Virus record (IMG/VR): IMGVR_UViG_3300043436_002834
Location: 20,843 to 84,842 of that record
Reading direction: 5' to 3' (one strand)
Length of the DNA: 64,000 bases
Source of the DNA: a virus
Below the pieces are notes generated by a model that was not told where the DNA came from, made no database searches, and was given only the letters and a program-made list of their open reading frames with translations. Positions 51,901 to 62,700 of the stretch are shown here, piece after piece; the stretch's first letter is position 1; the number at the start of each line of letters is the position of its first letter. Position numbers and translations under genes: made by a program.

Positions 51901-53746
51901 AAAGCAAAGAAAGCAATTACTTGATGATATTGATAAGCAAAGAGCTCAAAGACTTATTGATCAACAAATTGAAAGCAATTTTAATTTATTAGCTACTAGA
52001 AAATTATCTATTAAGCAAGGTAAAAAATTATTGACTTTAAGAATAACACCAGGAATGTTTAGGTTCATAACAACTTATCATCCGGAAATTTTTAAAGAAG
52101 ATAAGTCTAGTTTTATTGAATCTGTATATTTAATTCTTCAGACTCGCAAAAATGAAAAGGCTAAGCTAAAATTAAACCCAATAGAATTTAAACCTAAGGG
52201 TATTAATTTTCAATTAACTGCAATGGTTAATAAGCTAGAAAAAGAAAAGCATTTATATCCGGAGGTTGTTTATCAAATTAACCTGGCCTTATATAAAGCT
52301 GGCAGTAATTTGCGGGTTAGAGCTATAAGAAAAGGTAAGCCTGCTGCATTGTCTACCATGTATACTATTGGTAAAAAATATGCTAATGAAAAAAGATCTG
52401 TACTAAAAGCTAAACCTTCTGTTTATTCAGGTAAAAAAAGAGCAATCCTTGAAGTAAATGAAGGCATGTTGAGTCCTAAGATGATGATGCAAGTTTATCT
52501 TTTACAACAATTTATCTTAGGGGCTAAAATTAGTAAAGAGGCTGTGTTAAATGCATTAGGTTCTAATAATATTACCGAAGCAGATAATTGGGTTGGAATT
52601 ACAGAAGATGAAGCAGATCGTGCTAGAAGAACAGGTGATAGCTCTTCAATTGATTTACTTGCAGATTTCACCAGTGAGCGTGGAGATTTATTTGAAAGAA
52701 CTAATGATGTAGCTGATGCACTTCAAGAGTTTCTTAGAAACTATGATAACATAGCTGATGCTGTTGAAAAAATCTATGATGATATTCAAAAGGCTAAAAA
52801 AACATTTGCTGAAGAATCTTTTGATGATGCAAGTGAAGATGTTCAAAATGAGTTGATGTTCCTACAGGATTTGCAGATTGCAGGAATGACGCGTGATGAA
52901 GCTGTAGATAATTTAAATGTTTTAAAGTATTTAAATACACCGGAAGGTCAAGAGATGCTTGACAAAGAAGCAGCAGCATTGGCAGCATACTATGATTCAG
53001 TTCAAGCAGAAATCATTAATGACACATTTGAAGGTAATCCTGAAGAATTATCTGATGAAGATGGAGAACTATATAATTCTAGTCAAAAAGATTATGATCC
53101 AGAAGATGCTGAAGCTGCCAATGATATGGCAAATCAAGAGGATGAATTTTTTGCAGAGTTTGGTCAAGATCCTAATGCAGATTTCTTTGAAGGAATTGAA
53201 AAGGTAGAGAAAGAAGAAACTCAAATAGACAAGGAATTACAAATCATTTATGACAATGGTCGTCAGGCTTTAAATGGTTTTAAATATATTGGAACATTAC
53301 AAGATGCTTTAAACCAATCTAAAAGAGGAGATTTAAATTTTGCAATAGCTGTTTATAAATATAAACCAAGTGCTGCATCTAAAATCTTAGAAGCTCAATT
53401 TAGAACTGGTGTATTTACAGATAAAAATATTGTTGTAAATGGTAAAGCTTATCGTGTTGCAGGTTATCAGCAGAACATGATATATCTACAAGACTTAGTT
53501 TCACTTGATCAAATAAAAATTGGTCTAGATGACTTGATGAATAGTGTTACAGAAGTACTTGAGCCAGGGTCTAAATTTAATGCAACAAACATAGATTCAG
53601 TTGTAAATGTCGCAGAATTTGATTATATTAAAGGGGCATATGATGAAATTTTAAATAACTTTACCTCTTTCATGGGAGAGGCAAATGCGTTGTCTGAAGA
53701 AGATCTCATGGCAGATTTAAACAAGGAAATAACAAAATGTAAATAG
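45953..53746 (+). CDS. Giant internal virion protein with zincin-like motif (2597 aa)
   Basis: A 2597-residue protein. The N-terminus has LAKYASYGSQTFGKLGF and a hydrophobic Gly/Ala-rich section (about 138-190) that could insert in a membrane, as in channel-forming ejection proteins. Long coiled coils cover about 500-900. In the middle, at 1375-1380, lies HEMFLHPF, where histidines flank an acidic residue as in zinc peptidases, but with one extra residue compared with HExxH; a possible third ligand is in YEHELVGR about 60 residues on. The C-terminal part is acidic and helical. It is one base upstream of the virion RNA polymerase gene and ends with TAG. Likely ejected with the DNA, possibly carrying proteolytic ability. 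Confidence 0.7.
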   Translation: MSEIKKPVEIEDKLQSISNKVNAETLPKITNAYNAGRAQDFSAKQANLAKYASYGSQTFGKLGFDPYKSSNTAGKSGMDELYDTKTSWTSDIGRAFTGMQKLAGIGIQDTFALGAFADQGNYLTFEDTMNKYSSTRGGVTGFVANTMTSAGYTVGIIAGIAAEEMALAGITALSGGTAAPGTIAAGGTLLARGVGKLKEAGSMLKAVNKLQDLNTAKSFMGATGKFVGGSLKSFGKALNPLENTYDFLKTIDKLEDFNGLRQTAIGAGAIVRDARKITMAHSESKLEADLAAKEFKQQMFDDYYLDKANIGTTIPDSYLDTIENEAQKVKDRVYSSNFGLIYATNAITFDNMFKNMKGTNRWAGIANDAYRVSRKEGTKVAVDALAKTFGNAVRKKLSTITLKSAMNSALSSSMEGVQELGQDMISESMKSYHARNVKGTQVRGGMLEYLHNDLSKAASKQYSEEGAITFLSGALMGVFASPAGFAVGQVNNFVAGGGAQKTYQRVFDNKKWQAEKTSLEIKRKEKTKVLTEFFNNSKNFIDGFSKPIYTLNELQENMLQAAENKNSMQFKNGQHDSFVTGVHTLLEAGLENEFAEHLEYMAKNFGAQELNEVFGRTDITEETKAEYQEKLQTQASNVKQLRAKYNEIQETVINPHKMKGVKTTDPDYLEKFIKYTSVENLKRELLFSDSKIADRANRIKALEKDINESNPLSSLEINALLNSDALQQQIGLLQAEVEANKTLTLTGAGKESANKAQAKLDAFKAYQEKLKAFTTEQQKAEGSIYESDAYEDLFEAYNNLMQTYGKNTLSNQDAQLQANKKQFDKVFDYISLGEENKIYQEFVDTLLNPSGASAYLKGQEDLLKRLDDNKAEHIENALKAFEEKSTADDMLNALYAEGLFFDLNELDDLIKNRMMPSQIYDIADNNKEATPEQVKIAQQIINKFIVRLTGKSIVNDKTTLNKQGRKLKSDKRTVAGILRQYGITLNKEIKLSSKAGQRFLDKLMAKENKYLTRLDREILAKLGDQDVTIKFITDGTLPVQMDENGVLLMDLRFAGRDYTNSVMSIENMIVTGLTQNKIAEELRNNDNLWLAARNAMEQAKSAFQATFPAQNIDEVEIFDDPVLFLTEAMNDIQFQKFLAQIEDNIQPASKSLWSTLMTGIKEIVSEEFDKRLINRVINISAKALDSKIVDNIAEEETDTKVTEAEKTEARAEKFDELTSLAKELALRWNVNVKILNSQKEAEDILNKIQNPFFQKFNTILGDLLYGPTGPGIINLRKGVADVALSDLLKSVYEKSESLSELIQNLKELSVYQTNGKVGEMVNWLIDNADNIGDGIEIVKNIFFQAEGQTTAGFYDEKTNTAYIVADAVKANTLYHEMFLHPFLINLEKTNPAFYKRLVDEAKQNAEAVAYVEANYGPVDQIGVRQYEHELVGRVYDQFVNNELNQAENQGLLKTLGQFIKRMFASVAEYFGIAKTDIKRFNEKKTTIADLAKVSVREKSKVDLGAVIEADSVISGTPAAKPKTKTTTRQRVITKQQLVNTGGNVVMLDNASDNPELFADFLHPEIVSTDRVATEEWTNKIVSLGQELDQASDVDIQYGSIRAQVDGRLIIDVIANVNGKTVKFLMYKSTGKGTTLNTKGEWVPLLAIGTLPGGAEWFVKSLYKGTDPKINKYGSETFLSINNDLKAKESELFTEPENWVNQEVEETITEEVEEVEEPVTREEKEVLNDAKNIQSRIATIEKELDVLNKQLADNSLSFVQKRSTRTKVTQLSIELNELYDKLNDIQPELDAIKAAEVVEDLDAEYIPKLDYNDNEIITHQTPWPSVPKDLREALAIVYGKPLTKLNNEDVAEIRKEMKSNPKYIKVINDFSENRLREQDLVKGQQELAENQKRVEANKAARQQQIAEQKEADRQRKKQKVKIQAPVSDENFLKNLLPDFDYSILTEKEIKMLVKKFKDNSDIVPFTVNDIISFVVNKQAKEDAKKQRKQLLDDIDKQRAQRLIDQQIESNFNLLATRKLSIKQGKKLLTLRITPGMFRFITTYHPEIFKEDKSSFIESVYLILQTRKNEKAKLKLNPIEFKPKGINFQLTAMVNKLEKEKHLYPEVVYQINLALYKAGSNLRVRAIRKGKPAALSTMYTIGKKYANEKRSVLKAKPSVYSGKKRAILEVNEGMLSPKMMMQVYLLQQFILGAKISKEAVLNALGSNNITEADNWVGITEDEADRARRTGDSSSIDLLADFTSERGDLFERTNDVADALQEFLRNYDNIADAVEKIYDDIQKAKKTFAEESFDDASEDVQNELMFLQDLQIAGMTRDEAVDNLNVLKYLNTPEGQEMLDKEAAALAAYYDSVQAEIINDTFEGNPEELSDEDGELYNSSQKDYDPEDAEAANDMANQEDEFFAEFGQDPNADFFEGIEKVEKEETQIDKELQIIYDNGRQALNGFKYIGTLQDALNQSKRGDLNFAIAVYKYKPSAASKILEAQFRTGVFTDKNIVVNGKAYRVAGYQQNMIYLQDLVSLDQIKIGLDDLMNSVTEVLEPGSKFNATNIDSVVNVAEFDYIKGAYDEILNNFTSFMGEANALSEEDLMADLNKEITKCK

Positions 53747-53747
53747 G

Positions 53748-56700
53748 ATGAATATTTGTATTACACCAAACTCAATAAAGTTATTTGGATCATATATAAG
53801 CAGAAAATTACCAGAATATTTATCACAAGAAAAATCAGCTGAAGCATTATTGACAGATTTGTTCAATGATGCTTTAACTGTTTTTAGTGATAATGGTTTA
53901 AGCAATGACCGAAATAAAGAATTAGTCCTACAACATTTGAGCATTGTTCCTCAAATTGTTTTAAAGTATATTGCGGATAATCCAAAGATGGGTACTCCTG
54001 CATCTTTTGAAAAGTTTAAAGAATTATCTCAAGATGTAGTAACCGCAACTGAAGATACATCTAAGGATACCTTTCAGGCTTTAATAGATCGCTTTGGAGA
54101 CATTATTGGTAACACATCTATACAAGTAGAAGAGGGCAATCCATTAGATCGCTTTGAGGCAGTTTCTTTTGAGTTAATGAAAACCAGTAACCAAGAAGCT
54201 ATTTACAATCCACTATTGGGTTACTCAGAAAATATAACAGATCCTAAAAAGGTATTTGAATTTACAGTTGCTAGAAATGTTATTAAAAATGACAACAAAC
54301 TAAATCTTAGTTTTAGATTAACAACTTTGGGTGAGGTTATTAACAATTCAAAAGTTGTTAATACTACAGGAAGTGAAGATCCCAACTTGCCAATTTTGTT
54401 ATTAGTAGATTCTAAAAATGAAATTGCTTCTTTTGATGAAGCTGGTAATTTGGTTACAGATGGTAAAATTCCAGTGTATACCATTAAAACAGATAAGGTT
54501 TCTTTAGACTACCAAGTCAAAATGCTTACTGTACAAGAAATGGCTTATGACTCTAGCCTTTCTCAAAAAGAAGCAGCTGTAAAAGCACAGCAACAAGTAG
54601 ATCAATTTTTAGCATATATCAATGAGTCTCTTGCCAAAGTTAAAGCGGGTGATCAAGTTTATATGCGTATTGATTTAGATAAAAGTAATTTAGGCTTTAT
54701 TGCTCAGGATAGAAATAAAACAACAAATCTAACTGATATTACTAATATCAATGATGGAGCAACTGTTTTAGAACAAGGAGGAACTAACCTTCAATTTTAC
54801 CCAGTTATTGCTGTAGCCAATACTAACAAGACATTTAGAGTTTATGAAAAACCTTTGTCTTCATTAACCGATGAAGAATTTGAAACACTTCATTACTTAA
54901 TTTCACAAGATGAACTTAAAATTAAAGGTTATACCGCGGCTAATGCAAATGCATCAGGTGTGCGAGAAGCCTTTATGAATTTTTATATTGATAGTTATAA
55001 CAAGGGTCAATATAAAGACAGAAGCTTTTACTATTATGTTGAAGAATCAGTTGATGAAAAAGGTAAAAAAACAAAGACAAGAATGGTTAGATTGGGTAAC
55101 AATGAACCTATTCTTGCATCTACATTAACTTTAGCTCAACTTAAAGAATTTGCTAATCTTAGATTTTCCAAACCGGTTTCTGCTAAGGATTTAAATGCAA
55201 ATGCAACTAAACCTAAAGCTTCTATAAATGATGTTACCAATTTAGGTGAATACTTTTATGGTGAAGACGGTCAAGTATATGAAATGGTTGGACCAAGAAG
55301 ATCTTTTACAAACAAAAAAGATGCTTCAATGGATACTGTTATTTATAAAGTACCTGCAAGAATTGAAGATGGTCAACTTATTACAGGCGCTAGAACTACT
55401 ATTGGTGATCATGTTATCCAAGTAGGATATACAAACCTTGTTCCTACAGCTGAAGGCAAATTACAAGGGTTTGGTTCTTATTTAGGTTTTGCTCCAAGTG
55501 TGGTGGCATCTAATATAAAACCTAAGAGAGATATTAAATGGCGTAGTGTATCTGAAAGAAACCTGGCCACAGTGGCTTCAGATAAACAAAATGAAGCAGC
55601 ATTAGAATGGTGGAATAAAAGTCCACTAAGCAAGGTTATTACATTAAATAACATGCAAAATAAAGCAGCTGAGTTTGGACCAAACTTTGTTGCTAACTTT
55701 ATTGGTAATGCTATTAATCTTTATCAGGGATCTTCATCCAGTGATGTTTATCATGAGGCATTCCATGCTTTCTATGATGGTATTTTAACTCCTTCAGAGC
55801 GCAAAGAAATTTATGATACTTTAAGAGCAACTCCTGGTTATTTTACTACAGTAGTAAATGGTCAATCTAAATTGCTTTCTTATTCAGATGCTACTGATTT
55901 AGAACTAGAAGAATTTTTAGCTGAAGGTTTTAGAGAGTACGCGTTGTCTAATGGCAAGAAAACTAAATTTAGTGACAATAAGATTAAAGCATTCTTTCAA
56001 AAATTACTTAATCTTTTAAAGTCTGTATTTGGTAACATGACATATGCAGAGGCTAAAGCATTTAACAAAACAAATGCGATGGTTGATGTAATCTTTTCTG
56101 ATTTGTTTAAAGGAAACTTTACATCAGATATGTTTGTAGCATCTAATGAAGAAGCCAAATGGCGTTCATCAGAAGTAGAAACAACATCTGGTGATACTTT
56201 TACTTTAGAAGAAATGTATGATGCCATGACAAGTATGAAATCTGTATTTTCAGATTTTATTACTCAGGGTCTAAACTTTTCTCAAAACCAAAAGGATCAA
56301 GAACAAGCAGTTAGTTTGTTATTTGAAATGGCAGATTATGCTGAGTCATCTGATGAATATAAACAATTAGCAAATGATTTAAAACTACTTGATGAAAAAG
56401 GTAGTTCAGTTAGAACAGGTCAAGGTGTGTTTAACATTGCCGCTAATCCGCGCTTATTAAGTTTAGCTGTTGATTATGTCAAAGCTAGATTTGAACAAAG
56501 GCTCAATGATGTAAACAATAAACTTGAGTCTATTTCTAAAATTGAAGATAAAAATGCACAACAAAGAAGTGAAAGCACTGCGTTGGTATTTCAAAAACAA
56601 CTTTTAGAAAAAATACTAAACCCTGAAAATTTTGGCAAGCTATCTGATTTAAACAAAACAGCTAGATTAAAAGGTGAAGAGCAGATACCAAAATCTTTAA

Positions 56701-59700
56701 TTGAAAACTTCTTAAAAAATTACAGCGACTTGGTTTTGAAAAAAACTGAGTATGAAGATTTTTATGATGTCAAAGCAACTGAAGAAGAAAACTATGTTCC
56801 TTTGTGGGACCGCTCCGGCAATGAGCAATTATTTGATGAATTAATTGATGGGCAAACATTAAGCATTCTTGGTTCTATTCAGCAATATACTGAACAAGGA
56901 AAAGGTGTGCCACAACTAAATGGATTAGGCTTTAAGAAAATTATGCCTACCAAAAATGCAATTGCTAAAGTAGCAAAACTTTTACGCAATACCCCAGATG
57001 CAATGGACATGAGTGCTAAACTCAAGGATGCTGCAAAAACCGATAAAGAAATTGATCAATTACTAAGAAGATTAGGTGATATTTCACAACTGGATTTTAC
57101 TGATAATATTACTGTTGCTGAACATAGACAATGGACCGGATTCTGGGAATCATTTAATAAAGCAGATGTTTTACTCCGTGAATTTATTTTAGAAAAAGAA
57201 ATAGATGAAACTGATCCGGATAATCCTGTTGTTACTTTAATATCTAAATCAGGTAAGTCTTCTTCTATGAGTTTGCAAGTTACCCGCAAGTGGGCAGCTA
57301 ATTTCAAATTCTTGTTGACGGAAAGCCCTTATGCTGATGAGTTAGGTGGTGTGCCTGTATTTAATTTGGAAAATCTTTATCTTGATTTTAACAGAGCTGA
57401 CTCATTAACTTATGCCAAAATACAAGGACCTGGGCCAAATAATATTACTTCTAAAAATGATCCTAAAAAATCTAAAAATGCGGAGTATACTTTATTTGCT
57501 AAAGTAGAAGCTATTGCTAAACCATTTGAGTTTTTAAAAGCTCTTGGTATAGATATGGTAGAAGATGAGGATGTTAGAAAAATTTTATTTAGAGGTGATT
57601 CTGAATTAGGTATAAGTGCTGCCATTACTGAGTATATTAATAATTCCATCAAAAATAGAATGACCAAAGCTGTTTGGGATTCTGAACTTGAAAGATGGGT
57701 AGTAGATACCAATGGTAAGTTTATTGGCAACTTAGATCAGTTATTTAGAAAATTCAACTACTTTGATGAAAACAATAAAGTTGTAGAACAACAAGATCTT
57801 TCTGGCTTCTTAACTCAATTAAGAGAACTGCAATATATTTATTCTAATGACTATACCAACTTCTCTAGCTTTAATGCTAATGGTGATTTGGTTAGTGAGA
57901 AATCATTAAACTCAAGTCTTTTAGTAACTGTATCAGAAATAAATAAGGCAGCAACACTTGAAGATTTCCTAAAGATTAAAGGTATGGAGCATTTAGATCC
58001 ATATACTAATCCGCAGGCGGCATCATCTAAATGGCTCATTGACATGTTCCAATTAGATCCTTCTGTGCATGCGCCTACTAAAAGAGGTAAGAGAGATTAC
58101 GGTATTAAAATTTCAGTAGAGGCTTTATCGGGATCCAAGCTTATTCAAAAATATAAAGGTATCTCAGAAAAAGAAGATGACACAACTGGTGAAATCTATG
58201 ATGAGCCTATTAGCTGGGAAACTGACCGTGGTATTGAGTCCATGGGTTCAGATATTAAAACTAAATTCATTAGTGATTTCCATTTAACTTTAGAAGGCAA
58301 GCAGGAGATCATGCGATCTGAAGCTAAATCTACTTCATTAACGGTGTTTGCTCCATCAAGAAAAGGATCAGAAACTAGAAAAGGTTCTAACTTACTAGTG
58401 GATAAAGGTGAGGTTCAATCAATTTTTTCTGAAGGATATAAAGGTAAAATTCTTTACAATGAATTTAAAAATCACATAGCTGCAGAAATTATCCGCATTC
58501 AAAAAATCCGTAAGATTAAAGAAATGTTGTTGTCTGGAGAAATCAATCCTTCAGAAATTGCAATTGATGTTAAACAACTTAATCGCGGAGAAGATTGGTT
58601 TGTATTTGATAAAATATTTAATCCTGAGTTAAAAAGTAAACTTGAATCTATTTCATTAGATGGTATTCTAGGAGATAAAGGATTTACTATTGATGCTTTA
58701 TCAACTCCATTAAAAACTGAAATTGAAAATGCTCTTGTAGAGTACTTTAGAAATGAAGCTGCTTTACTGATGAATGAGTTTGCTAATAAGATTGTTATTT
58801 CTGATAACCTTTACAAAGATTACACTAATCAAGATGAATCAATTGAATCAGTAAATGATAAGTTATTTAGAACTTTTGTAATTAATAACTTTATTCAAAA
58901 CCTTAATTACGGTTCATTATTTATTGGTGATTCTTCTGTCTTTAATGTAGAAGGTGAAGATTTTCATAAACGTATTGCTGGATTAATTTCTACTGGTAAA
59001 ATATTTAGACATGATGATGCATGGTTAAAGTTTTTAAACTCTGAAAAATTTAATGCAAAAGGATTTGCTAAAAAGCATAATACAGAAAAGGGAATTACTG
59101 CTGATTACTCATATTCAGGATATTTAAATACAGCTATTATCAAAGAAGCTAAATCTAATTCAGTATATGCGGATCATTATCGCAAAATGCTAGGCTTAGA
59201 TAGCAATAAATATGAAACTGAAGGTGGGGCAATTGAAGAAGCGGATGCTCAAGGTTGGGTTTCATTTGATACTTATCGCTTATTAAATATTTCAATTAAT
59301 GAGTGGTCTGATGCACAAGAAAATTTGTATCAAAAAATGCTATCTGGTGAAAAAATCTTGAAAAAAGATTTAGTTACTACATTCCCTGCTAGAAAGTTTC
59401 AATACTATGGCCAGGTAAATAATCCACAAACACAAGAACTATTGGGTACATTAGGTTTGTCATTAAACAACATGGCATTTCATAAGTACTCTTTAGTACC
59501 ATTAGTTCCTCAATTAATTGAAGGCACTCACTTGCAAACTTTGCATGAAAAAATGATGGAGCAAGGTATTGATTATGTTACAATGCAAACCGGTTCTAAA
59601 CTTTCAACTCTTTCTAAAGTAAAAGTGAACAAAGACACTAAGACTTTTGAAGCTGATGTTGATAATTTCTATGATGCAAAAACTAGAACAGTAACTGAAG

Positions 59701-62700
59701 ATCCGGACTTTAAGTTTACGCCTAATGTTATTCACATTAAGTTTTTAAAGAGTCAGATCTTTTTAGATGAAGGCTTTAAAGGACACATATCTTTACCTAC
59801 ACAGCTTCGTAAGATTGCTACCATTGGTATTATGGATGGCGGTGTACCTACAGATTTTGTTTATACTGGCAAGAAAAATATTAAAGAAGCATGGGAAGCC
59901 CTATCTCCAAAACAAAAGTTAGAGAAATCAGCTAAATGGAGATGGTTGCAAAACTTTAATAACACTCTTGATAAAATGCAAGAGGTATTAAAGAATCAAC
60001 TATTAGAAGACATAGAGTTAAAAGAAACTATAGTTGATGGCAAAGTTGTTGGATATAGCGGGGATTCATCTAAACTAAAACAGTATCTCCAAGACAAGTT
60101 AAGAAACAAAGAAATCCTACCTTCTGAAATTGAATTTATTGCCAAACCAGATGGTACTCTTATTGATGACTTATCGCTTTCTATGATTAGTGAAAAGTTA
60201 GAAGAGTTGCTTGTTGCTTTAGTAGATAAAACTTTAAGAAGGATATCTGTTAATGGAGAAGCTTTAGTGCAGGTTTCCGGTACCATGTATGAAACATCTC
60301 TTAAAAAAGCTACTAGAGAAGAAGGTTTAAAGTATGGCTCCAACGGTCTCAAGTTTTATTATTTAAAAGATGAGAATGGTAATGAAGCAGTAAGTCCGGA
60401 TGGTCAAAAGTATGTACAAGCTATGGAAGTTAAAGTAGCTTTACAAGGTGACTTTAAGAAACTTTTTTATACTACACATCCTGATGGTAATTCAGTAGCG
60501 GTTTACTTTAAAACTGAAGAAGGTAAAAATGAATTAGATTATGATGCATCACTTAAAAGGTTAAATGAAGCCATTAAGGACACAAAATGGTTAGATCAAT
60601 ATTCTGATTACATTTCTATTCCAGGAGTTCGTATTCCTACACAGGGACCAAATGCATTAACCAGTGCAACAATTGCTGAATTTTTACCTGAATGGGCAGG
60701 ACCTATTATTGTTTTGCCTACAGAGATTACTTCACAAACCGGATCTGACTTTGACATTGATAAGTTATTTAACATGTTTAAAAATCTTATCAACTTAAAT
60801 GGTAAGGTTGAACAAGTTGTTTATGATCCATCTGTAACTGAATCTTATGATGAACTGCGTGCTCAGATTATTCCTATAGATGAAAAGATTAAAGCCACAA
60901 GCGAAAAGCTTAGCCAAGCTTGGGCTGTGTATACAGATTACTTAGAGAATAAAACTCAGGTCAATGCAGATATTGAAAGTTCTTTTGAAGCTATTGCGGT
61001 TATTCAAGATGAAATTGATCAGAAGTACAGTCAGAAAAAAGAGGTAGCTGAAAATAAGGCGTATCCAAAAGAATTACAAAGATCTGTTCATGCAGAGCTT
61101 CAATCTGAAATTGATGCTTTAAATTCCTCTATTAATTATTTGCGTTCTGACATTCAGAATAAATTAACTGCATTTTTTGACAAAGAGATTCTTAATAAGG
61201 AGGATCGCAAACAAGCTGTTGGGCAAAAGTATGAAGAGTACATGGCAGATATTTCAGCAATAGAAGCTGAATTAAACCAATACAATGAAGAAAAAGCATC
61301 AGTTGAAAGAAAGATAGCAGGTAAAGGTGTAAAGGGTCTAGAAAACAAATTATTTGATTTGTTATCAGAAAGAGTTTTAATGCCGGATAATCTATTGTTA
61401 TTGGTTACACCTAACACAACAGATAGTGTAGAACCTTTAGCAAGAGCTGCAGGTAAACAAATTAAAAAGTCATATAACAAATTAAGCAATAAGAAAAATT
61501 CATCTTCTGCTTCAGATAAAATTGCTAAGACTTCTATTTTTGAATATCGCTATAACTTGTTAAAGCACCAAGAAAACTCTGTTGGTAAAGATTCATTAGG
61601 TATTGCTGCTATTTCATCTACTTTTTATGCAATATTTACAACCTTTGGTGCCACTTTGCAAGCTACCTCAGCTGAAGACCAAGCCAAGTTTGAAAACGCT
61701 CTTAAAGTTCTTCAAAATGAGTCATTAGTAAACAGTCCCGCATATCTCCGTGCTCTTAAAACTATTGACAACTTTAAGAACAAGAAGCTAAATTTCATTA
61801 CAGATGATGGCAAAATAGGTTATAATCTTAATGAAAAAGATAATGCCGTTGCTTTAGGTATTATGAAAAATGCTGATGGACAACAAGTATCTGATATTAT
61901 TTCTCAACTTATTAATGGTTATGTGGATGTAGCTAAGGATGCTTGGATTTTTGAAGCTCAGGGTACTAAAGAAAATAGCCCTATTCTTTTGTTCATGGTT
62001 ATGGCAGGTATAAGTACATCTTCTGTAATTAATATGGTAAACAATCCATTAGTATTAGAATACAATGAACTTAAAAAAGAAAATGAAGGTGTATTTGCTA
62101 AAGCTAATAAAGTTGCTGAAGGGATTACTGATCCTAACAAAGAAGGTACAGCTTTAGATTTTCTTTATGAAAAATACAAAGGTTTATTTTCATCAAAGAA
62201 TCCAGAAAATAAAACTAAAACTACTCTGTTCAATATAGATAGAATTGCTAATGCAGCTGATCCATTCAGTCCCACAGAACTTGAATCAAGATTAGGTAGT
62301 GAACCAACATTTAGGGATGTTGAAATTCTTTCTCATTATGTGCAGATTGAAAACATGGCTAATGCACTTACTGCATTTACAATGTTATCTAAGTTTGACA
62401 CTAATAAAATCTCTAATATTACCGAGGCTCAAAAAAGGATTGAAGATATTGCTGAGTTTAAACTTACTGCAATAGAAGATAAAATTATTCCGGATTATTG
62501 GTTTGATGCATTACTTGATACACCAATTGGTAAATTCAATAATGATGAGTTTATTGTTAATTTGTTTTCTAAATACTTTAAGATTAAGAATAACAGGGCT
62601 CTTGTCCTTAGATCTTTAGGTATTAAAACTCCAAAAGGATCTGATCCAAGAAAAGTACTTACAGAATTTAAGAATGACTTTATGTGGTTCTTATATCAAA